Part shown: positions 25,316 through 34,717 of the stretch, in pieces | Position numbering within the stretch: the stretch's first letter is position 1 | Layout: every line of letters begins with the position of its first letter | Translations under genes and position numbers: made by a program | From: Paracoccus haematequi | GTDB taxonomy: Bacteria; Pseudomonadota; Alphaproteobacteria; Rhodobacterales; Rhodobacteraceae | Reading direction: 5' to 3' | Assembly: GCA_945881965.1 (NCBI GenBank) | Contig: CAMCVS010000008.1 | Location: 1 to 64,000, forward strand | Length of the DNA: 64,000 bases | The notes under the pieces: generated by a model | Database searches by the model: none | Seen by the model: the letters and a program-made list of their open reading frames with translations, nothing else | Told to the model about the DNA's origin: nothing

Positions 25316-26920
25316 ATGAACGGTGCCAACTGTGCATCCCCTGCCATCGGTCGTCGTGCGGTCCTGGCCGGGGCTGTCGGCAGTGTCATGCTGCAATGCG
25401 GCATGGGTGGCGTGTCGTCGGCGTTAGCGCAAACTGTTGCGGCACCGGCGGCATCCGTGGCAGAGCCGTTCGATTTCGACCGTCTGACCGCCGCGATGCA
25501 GGACATGGCGACACGACCGGCGGTTGCCCCGGTCAAGCCTGACGGGTTCCACACCAGTTTTGACTATGACGATTACCGCGCCATCAACTTTGATCCGGCG
25601 CGCGCGCGGTGGTCCGAGGATGCCGGACGGTTCCGTCTTGCGGCGTTCCATCTGGGGTGGCTGTTTGCCGAACCGGTGCAACTGTTTGAAATCATCGACG
25701 GTCTGGCGCAGCCGCTGACCTTCAGCACCGATGATTTCCTGTACTATGACCGCATCCGCGACCTCGTTCCGCAGCACGCGGAACTCGCAGGCGTCGCAGG
25801 TTTCCGCCTCAGCGGGCCGTTGAACCGCCCCGATGTGCAGGACGAGGTGGTGGCATTTCTGGGCGCAAGCTATTTCCGTGCGGTCGGGCGCGGCAATACC
25901 TATGGCCTGTCGGCGCGCGGGTTGGCCATCGACACGGCGCTGGGGCGGCCCGAGGAATTTCCCCGCTTCACGCGGTTCTGGCTGCAACGCCCGACGCCAA
26001 GCGATGCGACGGTGACGGTCTATGCCGCGCTGGAAAGCCACAGCTGCACCGGGGCCTACCGGTTCGTGATCCGCCCCGGTCTGGACACGGCGATGGATGT
26101 CACCGCGCGGCTGTTCTTCCGCCATGATGTCGGGCAGGTCGGGCTGGCGCCGCTGACCTCGATGTTCCTGTATTCGGAAAAGAACCGCGCCGGGTTCGAC
26201 GATTACCGCCCCAACGTGCATGACAGCGATGGCCTGATGATCCGCCGTCGCGATGGCGATGTGATCTGGCGGCCGCTGAACAACCCGCCGCGCCTGTCCG
26301 AGTCGTGGTTCACCGAGGACAGCCCGCGCGCCTTTGGCCTGATGCAGCGGGACCGCGCCTTTGCCAGCTATCAAGACGCCAGCGCGCATTACGAACGCCG
26401 CCCGTCGCTCTTGGTCGAGCCGCTGTCGGATTGGGGACGCGGGGCGATCCGGCTGGTGGAATTGCCGACCGACAGTGAGGCGAACGACAATATTGTCGCT
26501 TTCTGGGTGCCGTCCGCGCCGCTGGTGCCGGGACAACAGCACGAATTTGCCTATCGGCTGCATTGGGGCGCGCAGACCTCTGACGCGAGCTCGGATCTTG
26601 CCTATATACGCGAAACGCGGTCCGGGGCCGCAGGGGTGGCGGGGGCCGACAGCGACCCCAACGCGCGCAAGTTTGTGGTGGATTTCGCAGGTGGCCTGCT
26701 GGCGGCGCTGCCCGCTGATGCGGCCGTGCAGGCGATGGTGACGGTATCGGGGGGTGAAATCCTGTTTCAGGCCCTCAAGAAGGTGGATGGATCGGGCGAC
26801 TGGCGGCTGGTGATCGACGTGGCGGCGCCCAACGGCGCGCTGGTCGAGATGAGCGCGCATATCGCCGGGTTCGATCGCAAATTGACTGAACTCTGGCTTT
26901 ATCAATGGGTGAAGCGATGA
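25316..26920 (+). CDS. opgG: glucan biosynthesis protein G/D (MdoG/OpgG), Tat-exported
   Basis: A 534-residue periplasmic protein for osmoregulated periplasmic glucan synthesis. The N-terminus has a twin-arginine signal (Arg13-Arg14, GRRAVLAGAVGS) and an ALAQ cleavage site near residue 38. OpgG of E. coli is Sec-exported while OpgD uses Tat, so this could be called OpgD by signal type. Family segments include FHTSFDYDDYRAINFDP, FLGASYFRAVGRGNTYGLSARGLAIDTA and LTSMFLYSEKNRAGFDDYRPNVHDSDG. Its stop overlaps the next start as ATGA at 26917, so it is translationally coupled to opgH. Confidence 0.93.
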   Translation: MNGANCASPAIGRRAVLAGAVGSVMLQCGMGGVSSALAQTVAAPAASVAEPFDFDRLTAAMQDMATRPAVAPVKPDGFHTSFDYDDYRAINFDPARARWSEDAGRFRLAAFHLGWLFAEPVQLFEIIDGLAQPLTFSTDDFLYYDRIRDLVPQHAELAGVAGFRLSGPLNRPDVQDEVVAFLGASYFRAVGRGNTYGLSARGLAIDTALGRPEEFPRFTRFWLQRPTPSDATVTVYAALESHSCTGAYRFVIRPGLDTAMDVTARLFFRHDVGQVGLAPLTSMFLYSEKNRAGFDDYRPNVHDSDGLMIRRRDGDVIWRPLNNPPRLSESWFTEDSPRAFGLMQRDRAFASYQDASAHYERRPSLLVEPLSDWGRGAIRLVELPTDSEANDNIVAFWVPSAPLVPGQQHEFAYRLHWGAQTSDASSDLAYIRETRSGAAGVAGADSDPNARKFVVDFAGGLLAALPADAAVQAMVTVSGGEILFQALKKVDGSGDWRLVIDVAAPNGALVEMSAHIAGFDRKLTELWLYQWVKR

Positions 26921-27099
26921 ACGTGCCTCTGCGACCCACCACCTGGCCCGCCACAACGACGGAGCCTTTCCTGTCCACACTGCCGCCCGCCGCCCCCTTG
27001 GCGATGCCAAAACAGGTGCTGACCGCGCCACGCCTGCGGGTCACACCCGGTTGGGCCTGGGTCCTGCGCATCTGGCCGGGTTTGCGGCAGGCAGGCTGA
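26917..27099 (+). CDS. N-terminal piece of OpgH in a separate frame (or a short upstream ORF)
   Basis: A 60-residue open frame coupled to opgG by an ATGA overlap. It contains LSTLPPAAPLAMPKQVL, which matches the N-terminal cytoplasmic motif of OpgH proteins as I remember them (LPPEAPLAMP-type). It ends at TGA 27097-27099, five bases before the TTG that opens the rest of OpgH in another frame. The last codons lie in GGCA repeats (27086-27096). Removing one 4-base unit would join both parts into one frame of 640 residues. So this is either the true opgH start split by an indel, or a real coupled leader peptide. Confidence 0.6.
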   Translation: MNVPLRPTTWPATTTEPFLSTLPPAAPLAMPKQVLTAPRLRVTPGWAWVLRIWPGLRQAG

Positions 27100-27103
27100 C
27101 ATC

Positions 27104-28843
27104 TTGGACGCATCCGGCACCGGCACCCGCGACGCGCGGGTCGCAGCCCTGTTGCTCAGCGTGCTGGCGGCGGCAGCGGCGGCCATGGTGTTTCAGGTCT
27201 ATGGCGCGGCGGATGGGCTGGACCCGGTCGATTACATCCGGTCCGGGCTGATCCTGCTGTCAACCTGGTGGCTGGCTTGGGGCGCGGCGCAGGCGCTGTT
27301 GGGGCTGACGGCGCGCCATCGCGTTACGACCCACAGCACCGCACCGATTCTGGGACGCAGCGTGGTTCTGGTGCCGGTCTATAACGAAGACCCGCGCGTG
27401 ACCTTTGCCCGCGTCGCCGCGATGGATGCCTCGCTGGCGGCCATTGGCGATCCGGCCGTGGTGGATTTCGCCATCCTGTCCGACACAAGGTCCGAAGTGA
27501 TCGCCGCGCAAGAGACCGCCTGGTTCGCGCACCTGCTGGCAGACAGGGGCGGCGCGGGGCGGATGTTCTACCGCCGCCGGGTGCTGAACACCGGGCGCAA
27601 GGCCGGCAATATCGAGGATTTCATCACAACGTCCGGCGCGGCCTGGGATTACGCGGTGATCCTGGACGCCGACAGCCTGATGGATGGCGCCACCGTGCTG
27701 GAAATGATCCGCCGCACCGAGGCCGACCCCCGGCTGGGCCTGTTGCAGACCCTGCCGCGCGTTGTGCGCGCGCGCTCGCGCTTTGGCCGCGCGATGCAGT
27801 TTTCCGCAGGATTTCATTCGTTGATCTTTGCCCGCGGCCAAGCCGCGATGCAGGGCCGCACCGGGCCGTTCTGGGGCCATAACGCCATCATCCGAATCCG
27901 CGCCTTCGCCGAAAGCTGTGGCCTGCCCGAATTGCCGGGGCGCCCGCCCTTTGGCGGGCCGATCCTGTCGCATGATTATGTCGAGGCGGCGCTCTTGGCG
28001 CGCGCGGGCTGGACGGTGCGGCTGGATACCGATCTGGACGGGTCATTCGAGGAAGGCCCCGAAAACATCGTAGATCATGCCAAGCGCGACCGCCGCTGGT
28101 GCCAGGGCAACCTGCAACATTCCAAGCTGTTGTTCGCGCCGGGGCTGAAACTGTGGTCGCGGTTCGTGTTCTTTCAGGGCATTTTCGCCTATATCGCGCC
28201 GGTGTTCTGGCTGGCGTTTATGCTGGCTTCGGTGGCCGCCGTGTTCTGGGCACATCCGCCGGATTATTTCCCGCAGGAAAACTGGCCGATCCCGGTGTTT
28301 CCAGTGGATCAGCGGTCCAAGGCGGTCGGGCTGGCTGTGGGCATCTTTGGCCTCTTGATCCTGCCGAAACTGGCGATTGGCATCACCGCGATCTGGAACG
28401 GGCGCGGGCCGGGATTTGGCGGGGCCTTGCTGGCGCTGCGGTCCGTGCTGGCGGAACTGGCGCTGTCCACCATCGTGGCCCCGGTCCTGTTGGCATTCCA
28501 GACCCGGTCAGTGATGCAGGTGGTGCTGGGACGCGACGGCGGCTGGCCGCCCAACAATCGCGGCGATGGCAGCCTGACGCTGGACGAGGCCTGGGTCGCC
28601 GCGCGCTGGATCACCTGGTGGGGGCTCTTGAGTTTGACATCGGCGCATTGGCTGGCCCCGTCGCTGACGCTGTGGCTGTTGCCGGTGACACTGCCGATGA
28701 TCCTGTCGCCGTGGATCATTCAGATCACCTCGCAGACCAGCCGCGCGCGCGTGTTCACGGTGCCCGAGGAACTGGCCCTGCCCGATATCCTGGCGCGCCA
28801 TGATGCGGTGCTGGCGCGCTGGCCCGACACCATCCCGGCATGA
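27104..28843 (+). CDS. opgH: glucans biosynthesis glucosyltransferase OpgH (main body; 5' end out of frame)
   Basis: At least 579 residues from TTG 27104. An N-terminal pair of membrane helices is followed by a GT2 domain: LVPVYNEDPRVTFARVAAM, VILDADSLMDG (DxD), GRTGPFWGHNAIIRIRAF, LSHDYVEAALLARAGW and the QxxRW-like RDRRWCQGN. C-terminal membrane helices follow. It polymerises UDP-glucose into the beta-1,2 backbone of periplasmic glucans and moves it across the inner membrane. TTG 27104 has a poor ribosome site. The natural start is probably ATG 26917, with a frame break at the GGCA repeat 27086-27096. A strong terminator follows. Confidence 0.88.
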   Translation: MDASGTGTRDARVAALLLSVLAAAAAAMVFQVYGAADGLDPVDYIRSGLILLSTWWLAWGAAQALLGLTARHRVTTHSTAPILGRSVVLVPVYNEDPRVTFARVAAMDASLAAIGDPAVVDFAILSDTRSEVIAAQETAWFAHLLADRGGAGRMFYRRRVLNTGRKAGNIEDFITTSGAAWDYAVILDADSLMDGATVLEMIRRTEADPRLGLLQTLPRVVRARSRFGRAMQFSAGFHSLIFARGQAAMQGRTGPFWGHNAIIRIRAFAESCGLPELPGRPPFGGPILSHDYVEAALLARAGWTVRLDTDLDGSFEEGPENIVDHAKRDRRWCQGNLQHSKLLFAPGLKLWSRFVFFQGIFAYIAPVFWLAFMLASVAAVFWAHPPDYFPQENWPIPVFPVDQRSKAVGLAVGIFGLLILPKLAIGITAIWNGRGPGFGGALLALRSVLAELALSTIVAPVLLAFQTRSVMQVVLGRDGGWPPNNRGDGSLTLDEAWVAARWITWWGLLSLTSAHWLAPSLTLWLLPVTLPMILSPWIIQITSQTSRARVFTVPEELALPDILARHDAVLARWPDTIPA

Positions 28844-28844
28844 A

Positions 28845-28869
28845 AAAGGCCCCGCAAAGCGGGGCCTTT
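28845..28869. terminator. bidirectional terminator between opgH and the cox cluster
   Basis: AAAGGCCCCGC (28845-28855), loop AAA, GCGGGGCCTTT (28859-28869) is a perfect 11-bp stem with A residues before and T residues after, suitable for both strands. It lies between the converging opgH and coxM-like genes. Confidence 0.88.
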
Positions 28870-28885
28870 GGAGAATTTGGCCGGA

Positions 28886-29674
28886 TCAGGCGGCTTCGAC
28901 CGCGCGCCGCGTCAACACGCCCACCAGATGCGCGCGATAGGCCGCCGTGCCATGCAGGTCGGTGATCATGCCATCGGCGTCAGGCGCCATGCCCGCAATC
29001 GCGCTTGCGGCGAATTGCGCCGACAGCGCGGCTTCGGCGTCAGACCAGCGGAACACGCCTTGTTCCGCCGCACCTGTAACGGCGACCCGCACACCATCGG
29101 CATAGCGGGCGACGAACACACCCGTCAGCGCAAAGCGCGAGGCGGGCTGTTCAAACTTGATATAGGCGGCCTGCATCGGCACCGGGAACCGCACCTCGGT
29201 GATGATTTCGCCGGGTTCCAGCGCAGTTGTGAACATGCCCTGAAAGTAATCATCCGCTGCGATGTGCCGCGTGTTCGTCACGATGGTTGCGCCAGACGCC
29301 AGCACGGCAGACGGGTAACACGCCGCCGGGTCGTTGTTGGCCACCGATCCGCCGATGGTGCCGCGATTGCGCACCGCCGGGTCACCGATCCCCAGCGCCA
29401 GCTTGGCCAGCGCCGGGTAATGCGCGGCCACGTCACGCGCGACCTGCGCATGGGTGGTGGCCCCGCCGATGCAGACCGCGCCGTCATCGCCACGGCAGAC
29501 GCCAACCATCTCGGCAATGCCGGTCAGGCTGACCAAAGTGGCCGGGCTGGCCAGACGCGCCTTCAGCGAGGGGATCAGCGTTTGCCCGCCGCCCAGCGCC
29601 TGCGCCTCGTCATGGGCCATCGCGGCCACGGCATCGGCCAGCGTGGCCGGTCTTACCAAATCGAATGCATACAT
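28886..29674 (-). CDS. coxM: molybdenum hydroxylase FAD-binding subunit (CoxM-like)
   Basis: A 262-residue subunit that carries FAD and passes electrons from the Fe-S subunit. FAD motifs are GGGQTLIPSLKARLASP and TIGGSVANNDPAACYPSAV. ATG 29674 follows GAGGAG and starts the usual MYAFDLVRPATLADAVAAM. It is the last gene of a four-gene minus-strand cluster (G, S, L, M). By family it belongs to CO dehydrogenase, xanthine dehydrogenase or related hydroxylases; the symbol follows the cluster. Confidence 0.87.
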   Translation of the reverse strand: MYAFDLVRPATLADAVAAMAHDEAQALGGGQTLIPSLKARLASPATLVSLTGIAEMVGVCRGDDGAVCIGGATTHAQVARDVAAHYPALAKLALGIGDPAVRNRGTIGGSVANNDPAACYPSAVLASGATIVTNTRHIAADDYFQGMFTTALEPGEIITEVRFPVPMQAAYIKFEQPASRFALTGVFVARYADGVRVAVTGAAEQGVFRWSDAEAALSAQFAASAIAGMAPDADGMITDLHGTAAYRAHLVGVLTRRAVEAA

Positions 29675-29685
29675 GCTGTCTCTCC

Positions 29686-32058
29686 TCAGGCTTTTGCGGT
29701 CTGGATCGCGGCCCAGACGCGGGCGGGCGACACGGGCATGTCGATGTGGTCGATCTTGATGCCACCGGAATTCATCGCATCCAGCACGGCATTGATCACG
29801 GCGGGGGGCGACCCGATGGCCCCGGCCTCGCCGCAACCCTTCACACCCAAGGGGTTGTGGGTGCAGGGCGTGACGCAGGAATGGTCCACGCTGTAGAACG
29901 GCACGTCAGTCGCGCGCGGCATGGCGTAATCCATATAGGACCCGGTCAGAAGCTGGCCGTTGTCGTCATACACGGCACCTTCCAGCAGGGCCTGCCCGAT
30001 GCCTTGGGCGATCCCGCCATGCACCTGCCCCGACACGATCATCGGGTTGATGATGTTGCCGAAATCATCCGCAGCGGCAAAGCGTTCGATGGTGACGCGC
30101 CCCGTATCCGGGTCCAGTTCCACCTCGCAGGCATAGGCCCCGGCGGGATAGGTAAAGTTGGACGGGTCGTAGAAGGCGGTTTCTTCCAGCCCCGGTTCCA
30201 GATCTTCGAGCGGGTAGTTGTGCGGCACGTAAGCCGCCAGCGTGATGTCACCCCAAGCCACGGATTTGTCGGTGCCCGCAACGTGGAACCGGCCATCCTT
30301 GATCTCGATATCCTGATCCGAGGCTTCCATCAGGTGCGCGGCGATTTTCTTGGCCTTGTTCAGCACCTTTTCCGCCGCGCGGACCATGGCCGAGCCACCA
30401 ACGGCCAGCGAACGCGAGCCATAGGTGCCCATGCCCATCGGGCCGCGCGCGGTGTCGCCATGCACGATTTCCACAAGGCTTTCGTCCACGCCCAGCATTT
30501 CCGCGATCACCTGCGGGAAGGCGGTTTCATGGCCCTGCCCGTGGCTGTGCGAGCCGGTCATCACCACGATCCCGCCGGTTGCGTTGACACGCACGGTGGC
30601 GGATTCGTAGAGACCCGCGCGCGCGCCCAACTGGCCCACCAGGTTCGACGGCGCGATGCCGCAGGCCTCGATATAGCAGTTCACGCCCAGACCGCGCAGA
30701 CGACCCTTCGCCTCGGACGCGGCACGGCGGGCGGGGAAGCCTGCCATGTCGGCCATCTCGATCAGCTTGTCCATCGTCGCATCATAGTTGCCGGTGTCAT
30801 AGACCACGGCGACCGGCGTCTGATACGGAAACTCGCGCACGAAATTCTGCCGCCGCAGCGCGATGGGATCGACGCCCAATTCGCGCGCCGCCTTGTCGAT
30901 GACGCGCTCCAGCTGATAGGTCGCCTCGGGGCGGCCCGCGCCGCGGTAGGCGTCCACCGGCACGGTATTGGTGAACACGGCCTTCACATTCACATAGATA
31001 TGCGGGGTCTTGTAGTTGCCCGCCATCAGCGTGCCATGCAGCCATGTCGGCACCGACGGCGCGAAGGTGGACAGGTAGGCCCCCATGTTCGCGTAGGTCT
31101 CGGTCCGGATGGCGACAAAGTTGTGGTCCGCATCCAGCGCCAGTTCGATCTTGGTCACATGGTCGCGGCCATGCGCGTCGGACATGAACGCCTCGGACCG
31201 CGACGAGGTCCATTTCACCGGGCGGTTCAGCTTGCGCGCGGCAAAGGTGCAGAACGCCTCTTCGGCATAGTGGAAGATCTTGGTGCCAAAGCCGCCGCCC
31301 ACGTCGGGCGACACGACGCGCAGTTTATGTTCCGGGATGCCCAGCACAAAGGCCCCCATCAACAGGCGGATCACATGCGGGTTCTGCGAGGTGGTATACA
31401 GCGTCGATTCGTCCGTCGCGCGGTGATAGTCGCCCACGGCCACGCGGGGTTCCATCGGGTTGGCGATCAGGCGATTGTTCACCAGTTCCAATGTGGTGAC
31501 ATGCGCGGCACCCTTGATGGCGGCGTCAACGGCAGCTTTGTTGTCTTCGACAAAGCCCCAGTCATAGCACAGGTTGCTGCCGATCTCGTCATGGACCAGC
31601 GCCGACCCGTCCTTGATCGCGGCCTTCATGTCCACGACGGCAGGCAGTTCTTCGATGTCCAGCCCGATCGCCTCGGCGGCATCGCGGGCCTGTTCCAGCG
31701 TTTCGGCCACGATAGCAGCAATGGGGTCGCCGACATGGCGCACCTTGCCCTGCGCCAGCACCGGGTGGCCCGGTTCTTTCATCGCGACGCCAAAGCGGTC
31801 CGTCACCTGCCAGCCGCAGGGCAGCCCGCCGACGCCGGCGAAATCGGCGCCGGTGAAGATGCGGATGACGCCGGGCATGGCGGAGGCGGCGGTGGTATCG
31901 ACCTTGTTCAGCCGCCCATGCGCCACGTCAGAGCGCAGGAAATACACATGCGCCTGGCCACGGATGTTGATGTCGTCGGTATAATTGCCGGTTCCGGTCA
32001 GGAACCGCACGTCTTCGCGCCGTTTGATGCTGGCGCCGATGCCGTGATCCTTGGGCAT
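29686..32058 (-). CDS. coxL: molybdopterin-binding large subunit, form II CO dehydrogenase type (CoxL-like)
   Basis: A 790-residue catalytic subunit holding molybdopterin cytosine dinucleotide. The active-site signature is AYRGAGR (370-376), that of form II. Form I, the proven CO oxidiser, has AYxCSFR. The base Glu744 lies in [12 protein letters not shown], and the MoCo-binding loop [11 protein letters not shown] is at 250-260. Form II enzymes have doubtful CO activity and may oxidise other aldehydes or aromatics. The substrate is therefore open, and the aromatic monooxygenase gene upstream is a hint only. No coxD/E/F maturation genes are visible. Confidence 0.88.
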   Translation of the reverse strand: MPKDHGIGASIKRREDVRFLTGTGNYTDDINIRGQAHVYFLRSDVAHGRLNKVDTTAASAMPGVIRIFTGADFAGVGGLPCGWQVTDRFGVAMKEPGHPVLAQGKVRHVGDPIAAIVAETLEQARDAAEAIGLDIEELPAVVDMKAAIKDGSALVHDEIGSNLCYDWGFVEDNKAAVDAAIKGAAHVTTLELVNNRLIANPMEPRVAVGDYHRATDESTLYTTSQNPHVIRLLMGAFVLGIPEHKLRVVSPDVGGGFGTKIFHYAEEAFCTFAARKLNRPVKWTSSRSEAFMSDAHGRDHVTKIELALDADHNFVAIRTETYANMGAYLSTFAPSVPTWLHGTLMAGNYKTPHIYVNVKAVFTNTVPVDAYRGAGRPEATYQLERVIDKAARELGVDPIALRRQNFVREFPYQTPVAVVYDTGNYDATMDKLIEMADMAGFPARRAASEAKGRLRGLGVNCYIEACGIAPSNLVGQLGARAGLYESATVRVNATGGIVVMTGSHSHGQGHETAFPQVIAEMLGVDESLVEIVHGDTARGPMGMGTYGSRSLAVGGSAMVRAAEKVLNKAKKIAAHLMEASDQDIEIKDGRFHVAGTDKSVAWGDITLAAYVPHNYPLEDLEPGLEETAFYDPSNFTYPAGAYACEVELDPDTGRVTIERFAAADDFGNIINPMIVSGQVHGGIAQGIGQALLEGAVYDDNGQLLTGSYMDYAMPRATDVPFYSVDHSCVTPCTHNPLGVKGCGEAGAIGSPPAVINAVLDAMNSGGIKIDHIDMPVSPARVWAAIQTAKA

Positions 32059-32136
32059 TCTAATCTCCTCCCGATGTTGGACCGGGTCGCCAGTCGCCCC
32101 TCCGCGATACTGGCCCCCGTGAAAAGCGTGGTCTGC

Positions 32137-32619
32137 TTATTCCGCAGCAACCGCCGGCAAATCTTGGCCCGAAGCGGCCAGAACCGCTTTGACAATGTTG
32201 TGATATCCGGTGCAGCGGCAGATGTTGCCTTCCAGATAGTGCCGCACCTCGTGTTCCGTGGGCTTGGGGTTTTCGGCCAACAGCGCCGCCGCCGACATCA
32301 CCATGCCGGGGGTGCAGAAGCCGCACTGCAACCCGTGATGGTCCTGAAACGCCTGTTGCAGCGGCGACAGGGTGCCATCGGCATCTGCCATGCCTTCGAT
32401 GGTGGCAACGGTGGCCCCTTCGGCCTCGGCGGCCAGCATGGTGCAGGATTTCACCGCGCGGCCGTTCACATGCACCACGCAGGCCCCGCATTGCGAGGTG
32501 TCGCAGCCGACATGCGTGCCGGTCAGGTGCAGCGTGTCGCGCAGGAACGACACCAAGAGTGTCCGCCCCTCGACCTCGCCCGAACAGGTCGCCCCGTTCA
32601 CTGTCATTGTTACCTTCAT
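32137..32619 (-). CDS. coxS: molybdenum hydroxylase 2[2Fe-2S] subunit (CoxS-like)
   Basis: A 160-residue iron-sulfur subunit. The plant-type ferredoxin cluster is bound by Cys39, Cys44, Cys47 and Cys59 ([21 protein letters not shown]). The second cluster is bound by Cys99, Cys102, Cys134 and Cys136 ([22 protein letters not shown]). All eight ligands are present and the length is normal. It relays electrons from the molybdenum subunit to the FAD subunit. Confidence 0.94.
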   Translation of the reverse strand: MKVTMTVNGATCSGEVEGRTLLVSFLRDTLHLTGTHVGCDTSQCGACVVHVNGRAVKSCTMLAAEAEGATVATIEGMADADGTLSPLQQAFQDHHGLQCGFCTPGMVMSAAALLAENPKPTEHEVRHYLEGNICRCTGYHNIVKAVLAASGQDLPAVAAE

Positions 32620-32648
32620 CAGGTTTCCTCCCGTTCTGATGTTGCGGC

Positions 32649-33179
32649 TCAGGTCTCGGATTTGGGTTCGGATTTGCCGAACACGCGCCCAAGCCAGCCT
32701 TTTTTCGCCTCCGGTTCCGCAGCGTCTGCGACCGCATCCGGTCCCTCGACCGCCGCCTTGAACCGGGTAAAGAAATCATCCGCCATCTTCTTGGCAAAGC
32801 CGTCGATGATGCGGCTGCCAAGCTGCGCCAGCTTGCCGCCCACATGCGCCTCGACATCATAGGACAGCCGCGTGCCGCCTTCGATATCGTCCAGCCGCAC
32901 CTTGGCCCCGCCCTTGGCAAAGCCCGCAGCGCCGCCCTTGCCCTCGCCCGACAGGGTCAGCGACTGGCCCTCGATCCGATCAGTCAGGCTGACCGCGCCT
33001 TTGAAGGTCGCCTTCACCGGGCCGACCTTTTGCACCACCGTCGCTTCGAATCCGTCCGTCGGATTGCCCGCCATCTCGGTGCAGCCGGGCACACATTCTT
33101 TCAGCACATCGGCCGACAAAAGCGCCGCCCAGACATCGCTGCGCGGCGCAAAAATATCTTGCGAATCAGTTAATTGCAA
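32649..33179 (-). CDS. coxG: CoxG/SRPBCC family protein
   Basis: A 176-residue protein with a START/SRPBCC domain ([54 protein letters not shown]) and a variable C-terminal tail. CoxG is thought to help anchor CO dehydrogenase at the membrane. The start is taken as TTG 33179: homology begins exactly there, and GGGAGG lies upstream on the minus strand. The nearest in-frame ATG, 26 codons earlier, has no similarity. It leads the G-S-L-M cluster. Confidence 0.83.
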   Translation of the reverse strand: MQLTDSQDIFAPRSDVWAALLSADVLKECVPGCTEMAGNPTDGFEATVVQKVGPVKATFKGAVSLTDRIEGQSLTLSGEGKGGAAGFAKGGAKVRLDDIEGGTRLSYDVEAHVGGKLAQLGSRIIDGFAKKMADDFFTRFKAAVEGPDAVADAAEPEAKKGWLGRVFGKSEPKSET

Positions 33180-33369
33180 ACCTTGGCCTCCCTGGCGGCT
33201 GTCCCCGTCCCTCCTCCAGAGGCGGGACCAGCCATGCGTGGTCTGCCCACAGTCCATCCCGCTTGGGCGCGTCTGTCAATTCAAATCCGTGCATCACGGC
33301 CAAGACAGTACGTCTTTGCGGGGGAGGAACCAGGCGAGGCGCGTCAGCGCCCCAATTCAGCGACCCAGT

Positions 33370-34578
33370 TCAGCGACTGCGGGTTTCCGCCGAGATCGCG
33401 CCTTCAAGCCCGGTTGACCCGTAAAGCCAGTCAATCGTGTCATACCAATCGGCAGGCGTTTTCGCGCGCATCACCGCGTTGCGCAGTTCGGCATGGGCAC
33501 CTGCGGGGTGATAGACATGCTGGCCGATCTCGCGCGATTGCAACTGCACCCGCGCCGTGCGCAAGCGGCGCATGTCCTGATAGCGGATCAGCGCGCCGGT
33601 CAGGTCATCGGGCATGGCGGCCACGCAATGCGACAGTGCCACGGCATCCTCCATCGCCATGCAGGCGCCTTGGGCAAAGTATTGCAGCATCGGGTGCGCG
33701 GCATCGCCCAAGAGTGCCACGCGGCCCTCGGTCCAGCCCAGGATCGGGTCGCGGTCGCACAGCACCCACATCTTCCAATCGGCTCCCTTGTCGATGATCT
33801 GCTGGGCGACGGGCGCGATATGATCGAAGCCGCGCCGCACCTCGGCATGGGACACCGGTTTGCCCGCAACGGGTTCCGGCGCGTCGTTATGGTAAGTCAC
33901 CACAAGGTTGAACTGTTTCCACCCTGACAGCGGGTAATGCACGATATGGCATTTCGGCCCGGCCCACAGCGTTGCGGCGTTCCAGCGCAGATCCTCGGGC
34001 ATCTGGTCGGTCGGGATCACGCTGCGATAGGTGGTGTGGCCCGACACGCGCGGCGCACCATCGCCCACCATTTGTGCGCGCACCTTGGACCAAAGCCCAT
34101 CAGCCCCGATCAGCGCGCGGCCCGTGATCCGCGTGCCATCCGCCAGATGCGCTGTCACGCGGTCACCGTCCTGGTCATAGCCGGTGACACCGGCATCGGT
34201 GCGCAAACTCACCAGCGGATGGGCCTGACAGGCGCGCAGGAACACGCCGTGCATCTCGCCGCGGTGCACCACGGCATAGGGGTTCTTGAACCGGGCGCGG
34301 AATGCGTCATCCAGCGGGATGCGCGTGATCTCGTCCCCTGTCATCGCGTCCATCAACCGCAAGCTGTCGATATAGACCGCCATCGCGCGGGCCGCATCGC
34401 CAACGCCCAAGTAATCAAAAGCATGAAAGGCGTTCGGGCCCAGTTGGATGCCCGCCCCGATTTCGCCCAGCGTGGCGCTGCGTTCCAGCACGGTGCTGGC
34501 GATGCCCTTTTGCGCCAGCCCGATGGCCGCCGCCAGCCCGCCAATCCCGCCGCCCGCAATCAGTATCGTGTCTATCAT
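33370..34578 (-). CDS. FAD-dependent aromatic monooxygenase (3-hydroxybenzoate 6-hydroxylase/salicylate hydroxylase type)
   Basis: A 402-residue class A flavoprotein monooxygenase: dinucleotide motif [19 protein letters not shown] (7-25), ALIGADGLWSKVRAQM with the DG motif, and GDAAHPMLQYFAQGACMAMEDA, the GD motif of the 3-hydroxybenzoate 6-hydroxylase/salicylate hydroxylase group. It would hydroxylate a phenolic acid with NAD(P)H and O2. No ring-cleavage or gentisate genes are in this window, so the substrate is uncertain. It precedes the cox cluster on the same strand at 190 bases. Confidence 0.85.
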   Translation of the reverse strand: MIDTILIAGGGIGGLAAAIGLAQKGIASTVLERSATLGEIGAGIQLGPNAFHAFDYLGVGDAARAMAVYIDSLRLMDAMTGDEITRIPLDDAFRARFKNPYAVVHRGEMHGVFLRACQAHPLVSLRTDAGVTGYDQDGDRVTAHLADGTRITGRALIGADGLWSKVRAQMVGDGAPRVSGHTTYRSVIPTDQMPEDLRWNAATLWAGPKCHIVHYPLSGWKQFNLVVTYHNDAPEPVAGKPVSHAEVRRGFDHIAPVAQQIIDKGADWKMWVLCDRDPILGWTEGRVALLGDAAHPMLQYFAQGACMAMEDAVALSHCVAAMPDDLTGALIRYQDMRRLRTARVQLQSREIGQHVYHPAGAHAELRNAVMRAKTPADWYDTIDWLYGSTGLEGAISAETRSR

Positions 34579-34603
34579 GCTGCTCTCCCAATCTATTAGA
34601 ACG

Positions 34604-34616
34604 TATGCTTATCATA
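34604..34616. promoter_or_regulatory. short inverted repeat in the gap between monooxygenase and selD
   Basis: TATG, CTTAT, CATA at 34604-34616 lies in an AT-rich stretch about 25 bases upstream of the monooxygenase start. It could be an operator for a regulator of the aromatic gene, but half-sites are only four bases long. Confidence 0.25.
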
Positions 34617-34717
34617 TTTAGGCGTGTCAACCCTGCGCAACCCCGCGACGCCACACCGCTGGACCCGCCGCCTCTGGCAGCGTATCTGCAACCTCTGTGC
34701 TGGAAAGGTTCCCCATC

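Noticed and set aside
27097-27099. TGA as a selenocysteine codon in opgH
   Set aside because: OpgH similarity continues in a different frame after the TGA, so recoding would not restore the protein; a 4-base repeat change would.
29665-32862. A 1,065-codon plus-strand open frame
   Set aside because: Antisense to coxM, coxL and coxS, which are strongly supported; the translation is low-complexity and His-rich.
28886-33179. Calling the cox cluster a proven CO dehydrogenase
   Set aside because: The CoxL active-site motif is AYRGAGR (form II), not the AYxCSFR of verified CO oxidisers.
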